Shown here: in pieces, positions 5,424 to 5,564 of the stretch
How positions within the stretch are numbered: position 1 is the first letter of the stretch
Layout: every line of letters starts with the position of its first letter
NCBI GenBank assembly: GCA_017515125.1
Contig: JAFWHP010000007.1
Span: 1-5,564, forward strand
DNA length: 5,564 bases
Direction of reading: 5' to 3'
DNA from: Candidatus Saccharimonadota bacterium
GTDB lineage: Bacteria; Patescibacteriota; Saccharimonadia; Saccharimonadales; Saccharimonadaceae
Notes under the pieces: model-generated
The model's database searches: none
Told to the model about the DNA's origin: nothing
The model's input: only the letters and a program-made list of their open reading frames with translations
Program-made: the position numbers and the translations under genes

Positions 5424-5498
5424 TCCCGGGTAGCTCAATGGTGGAGCAAGAAGCTGTTAACTTCGAGGTTGCCGGTTCGAGCCCGGCCCCGGGAGCCA
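5424..5498 (+). tRNA. tRNA-Asn (anticodon GUU)
   Basis: The cloverleaf folds fully: acceptor TCCCGGG (5424-5430) with CCCGGGA (5488-5494), D stem GCTC (5433-5436) with GAGC (5444-5447), anticodon loop CTGTTAA (5454-5460) with anticodon GTT at 5456-5458, a 5-base variable loop, and T stem GCCGG (5471-5475) with CCGGC (5483-5487) around TTCGAGC. The discriminator is G and CCA is encoded (5496-5498). The outermost anticodon-stem pair (5449 with 5465) is an A-G mismatch; all other stem pairs are canonical. It is transcribed divergently from infB. Confidence 0.97.
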
Positions 5499-5512
5499 TT
5501 CAAGTTAAAACC

Positions 5513-5532
5513 GCCCGAATAGGGCATTTTTT
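5513..5532 (+). terminator. Short intrinsic terminator after tRNA-Asn
   Basis: A 4-bp GC stem, GCCC (5513-5516) with GGGC (5522-5525), has a 5-base loop and is followed by A and six Ts. It starts 14 bases after the tRNA CCA end. The stem is short, but the placement and T tract fit a single-tRNA transcript. Confidence 0.65.
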
Positions 5533-5564
5533 CTTGTTCGCTCATCAGGTAGATGCACTTCACA

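Noticed and set aside
1..5564. CRISPR array, insertion sequence or phage genes
   Set aside because: No regularly spaced repeats, transposase, integrase or phage structural genes are visible on either strand.

Overview
The window looks like a piece of a small-genome bacterium of the Patescibacteria (CPR), most likely a Saccharibacteria-like (TM7) lineage. This is inferred from a compact 588-residue IF-2, a DUF5663-type small protein of a family I associate with CPR genomes, a shortened Fmt, short intergenic gaps and simple promoters. TGA is used as a real stop just before a hairpin terminator, which argues against the TGA=Gly code of Gracilibacteria and Absconditabacteria. The lineage call is an inference; there is no rRNA to settle it.

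Left part (1-1187, + strand): the 3' part of a peptide deformylase gene (def), cut by the window edge, is followed by fmt (methionyl-tRNA formyltransferase). This is the classic def-fmt pair for N-formylation and deformylation of initiator methionine. Middle part (1277-3250, - strand): three separate transcription units run leftward. They encode a nucleoside 2-deoxyribosyltransferase-like protein, a 99-residue DUF5663-like protein, and a membrane-anchored VanY-type M15 protein whose zinc and catalytic residues appear to be lost. Each has its own sigma70-type -10 box (TATAAT). The first and third also have a -35 at exactly 17 bp (TTGCAA, TTGCAT), and two of the three genes end in clear intrinsic terminators.

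Right part (3366-5564): infB (IF-2) is on the - strand, preceded by a 233-nt leader that holds a 181-nt long imperfect inverted repeat. Diverging from it on the + strand is tRNA-Asn(GUU), with encoded CCA and a short terminator. The infB and tRNA-Asn promoters overlap physically.

The translation-initiation theme (def, fmt, infB) is the main functional thread. Fmt lacks the tRNA-recognition insertion loop of the E. coli enzyme, and the IF-2 C2 domain differs from the usual sequence at the positions I recall as forming the fMet pocket. Other points worth a second look are the apparently dead M15 domain, the long hairpin between infB and tRNA-Asn, and palindromes lying over two -35 boxes. I see no mobile element, CRISPR array, phage gene or defence island.
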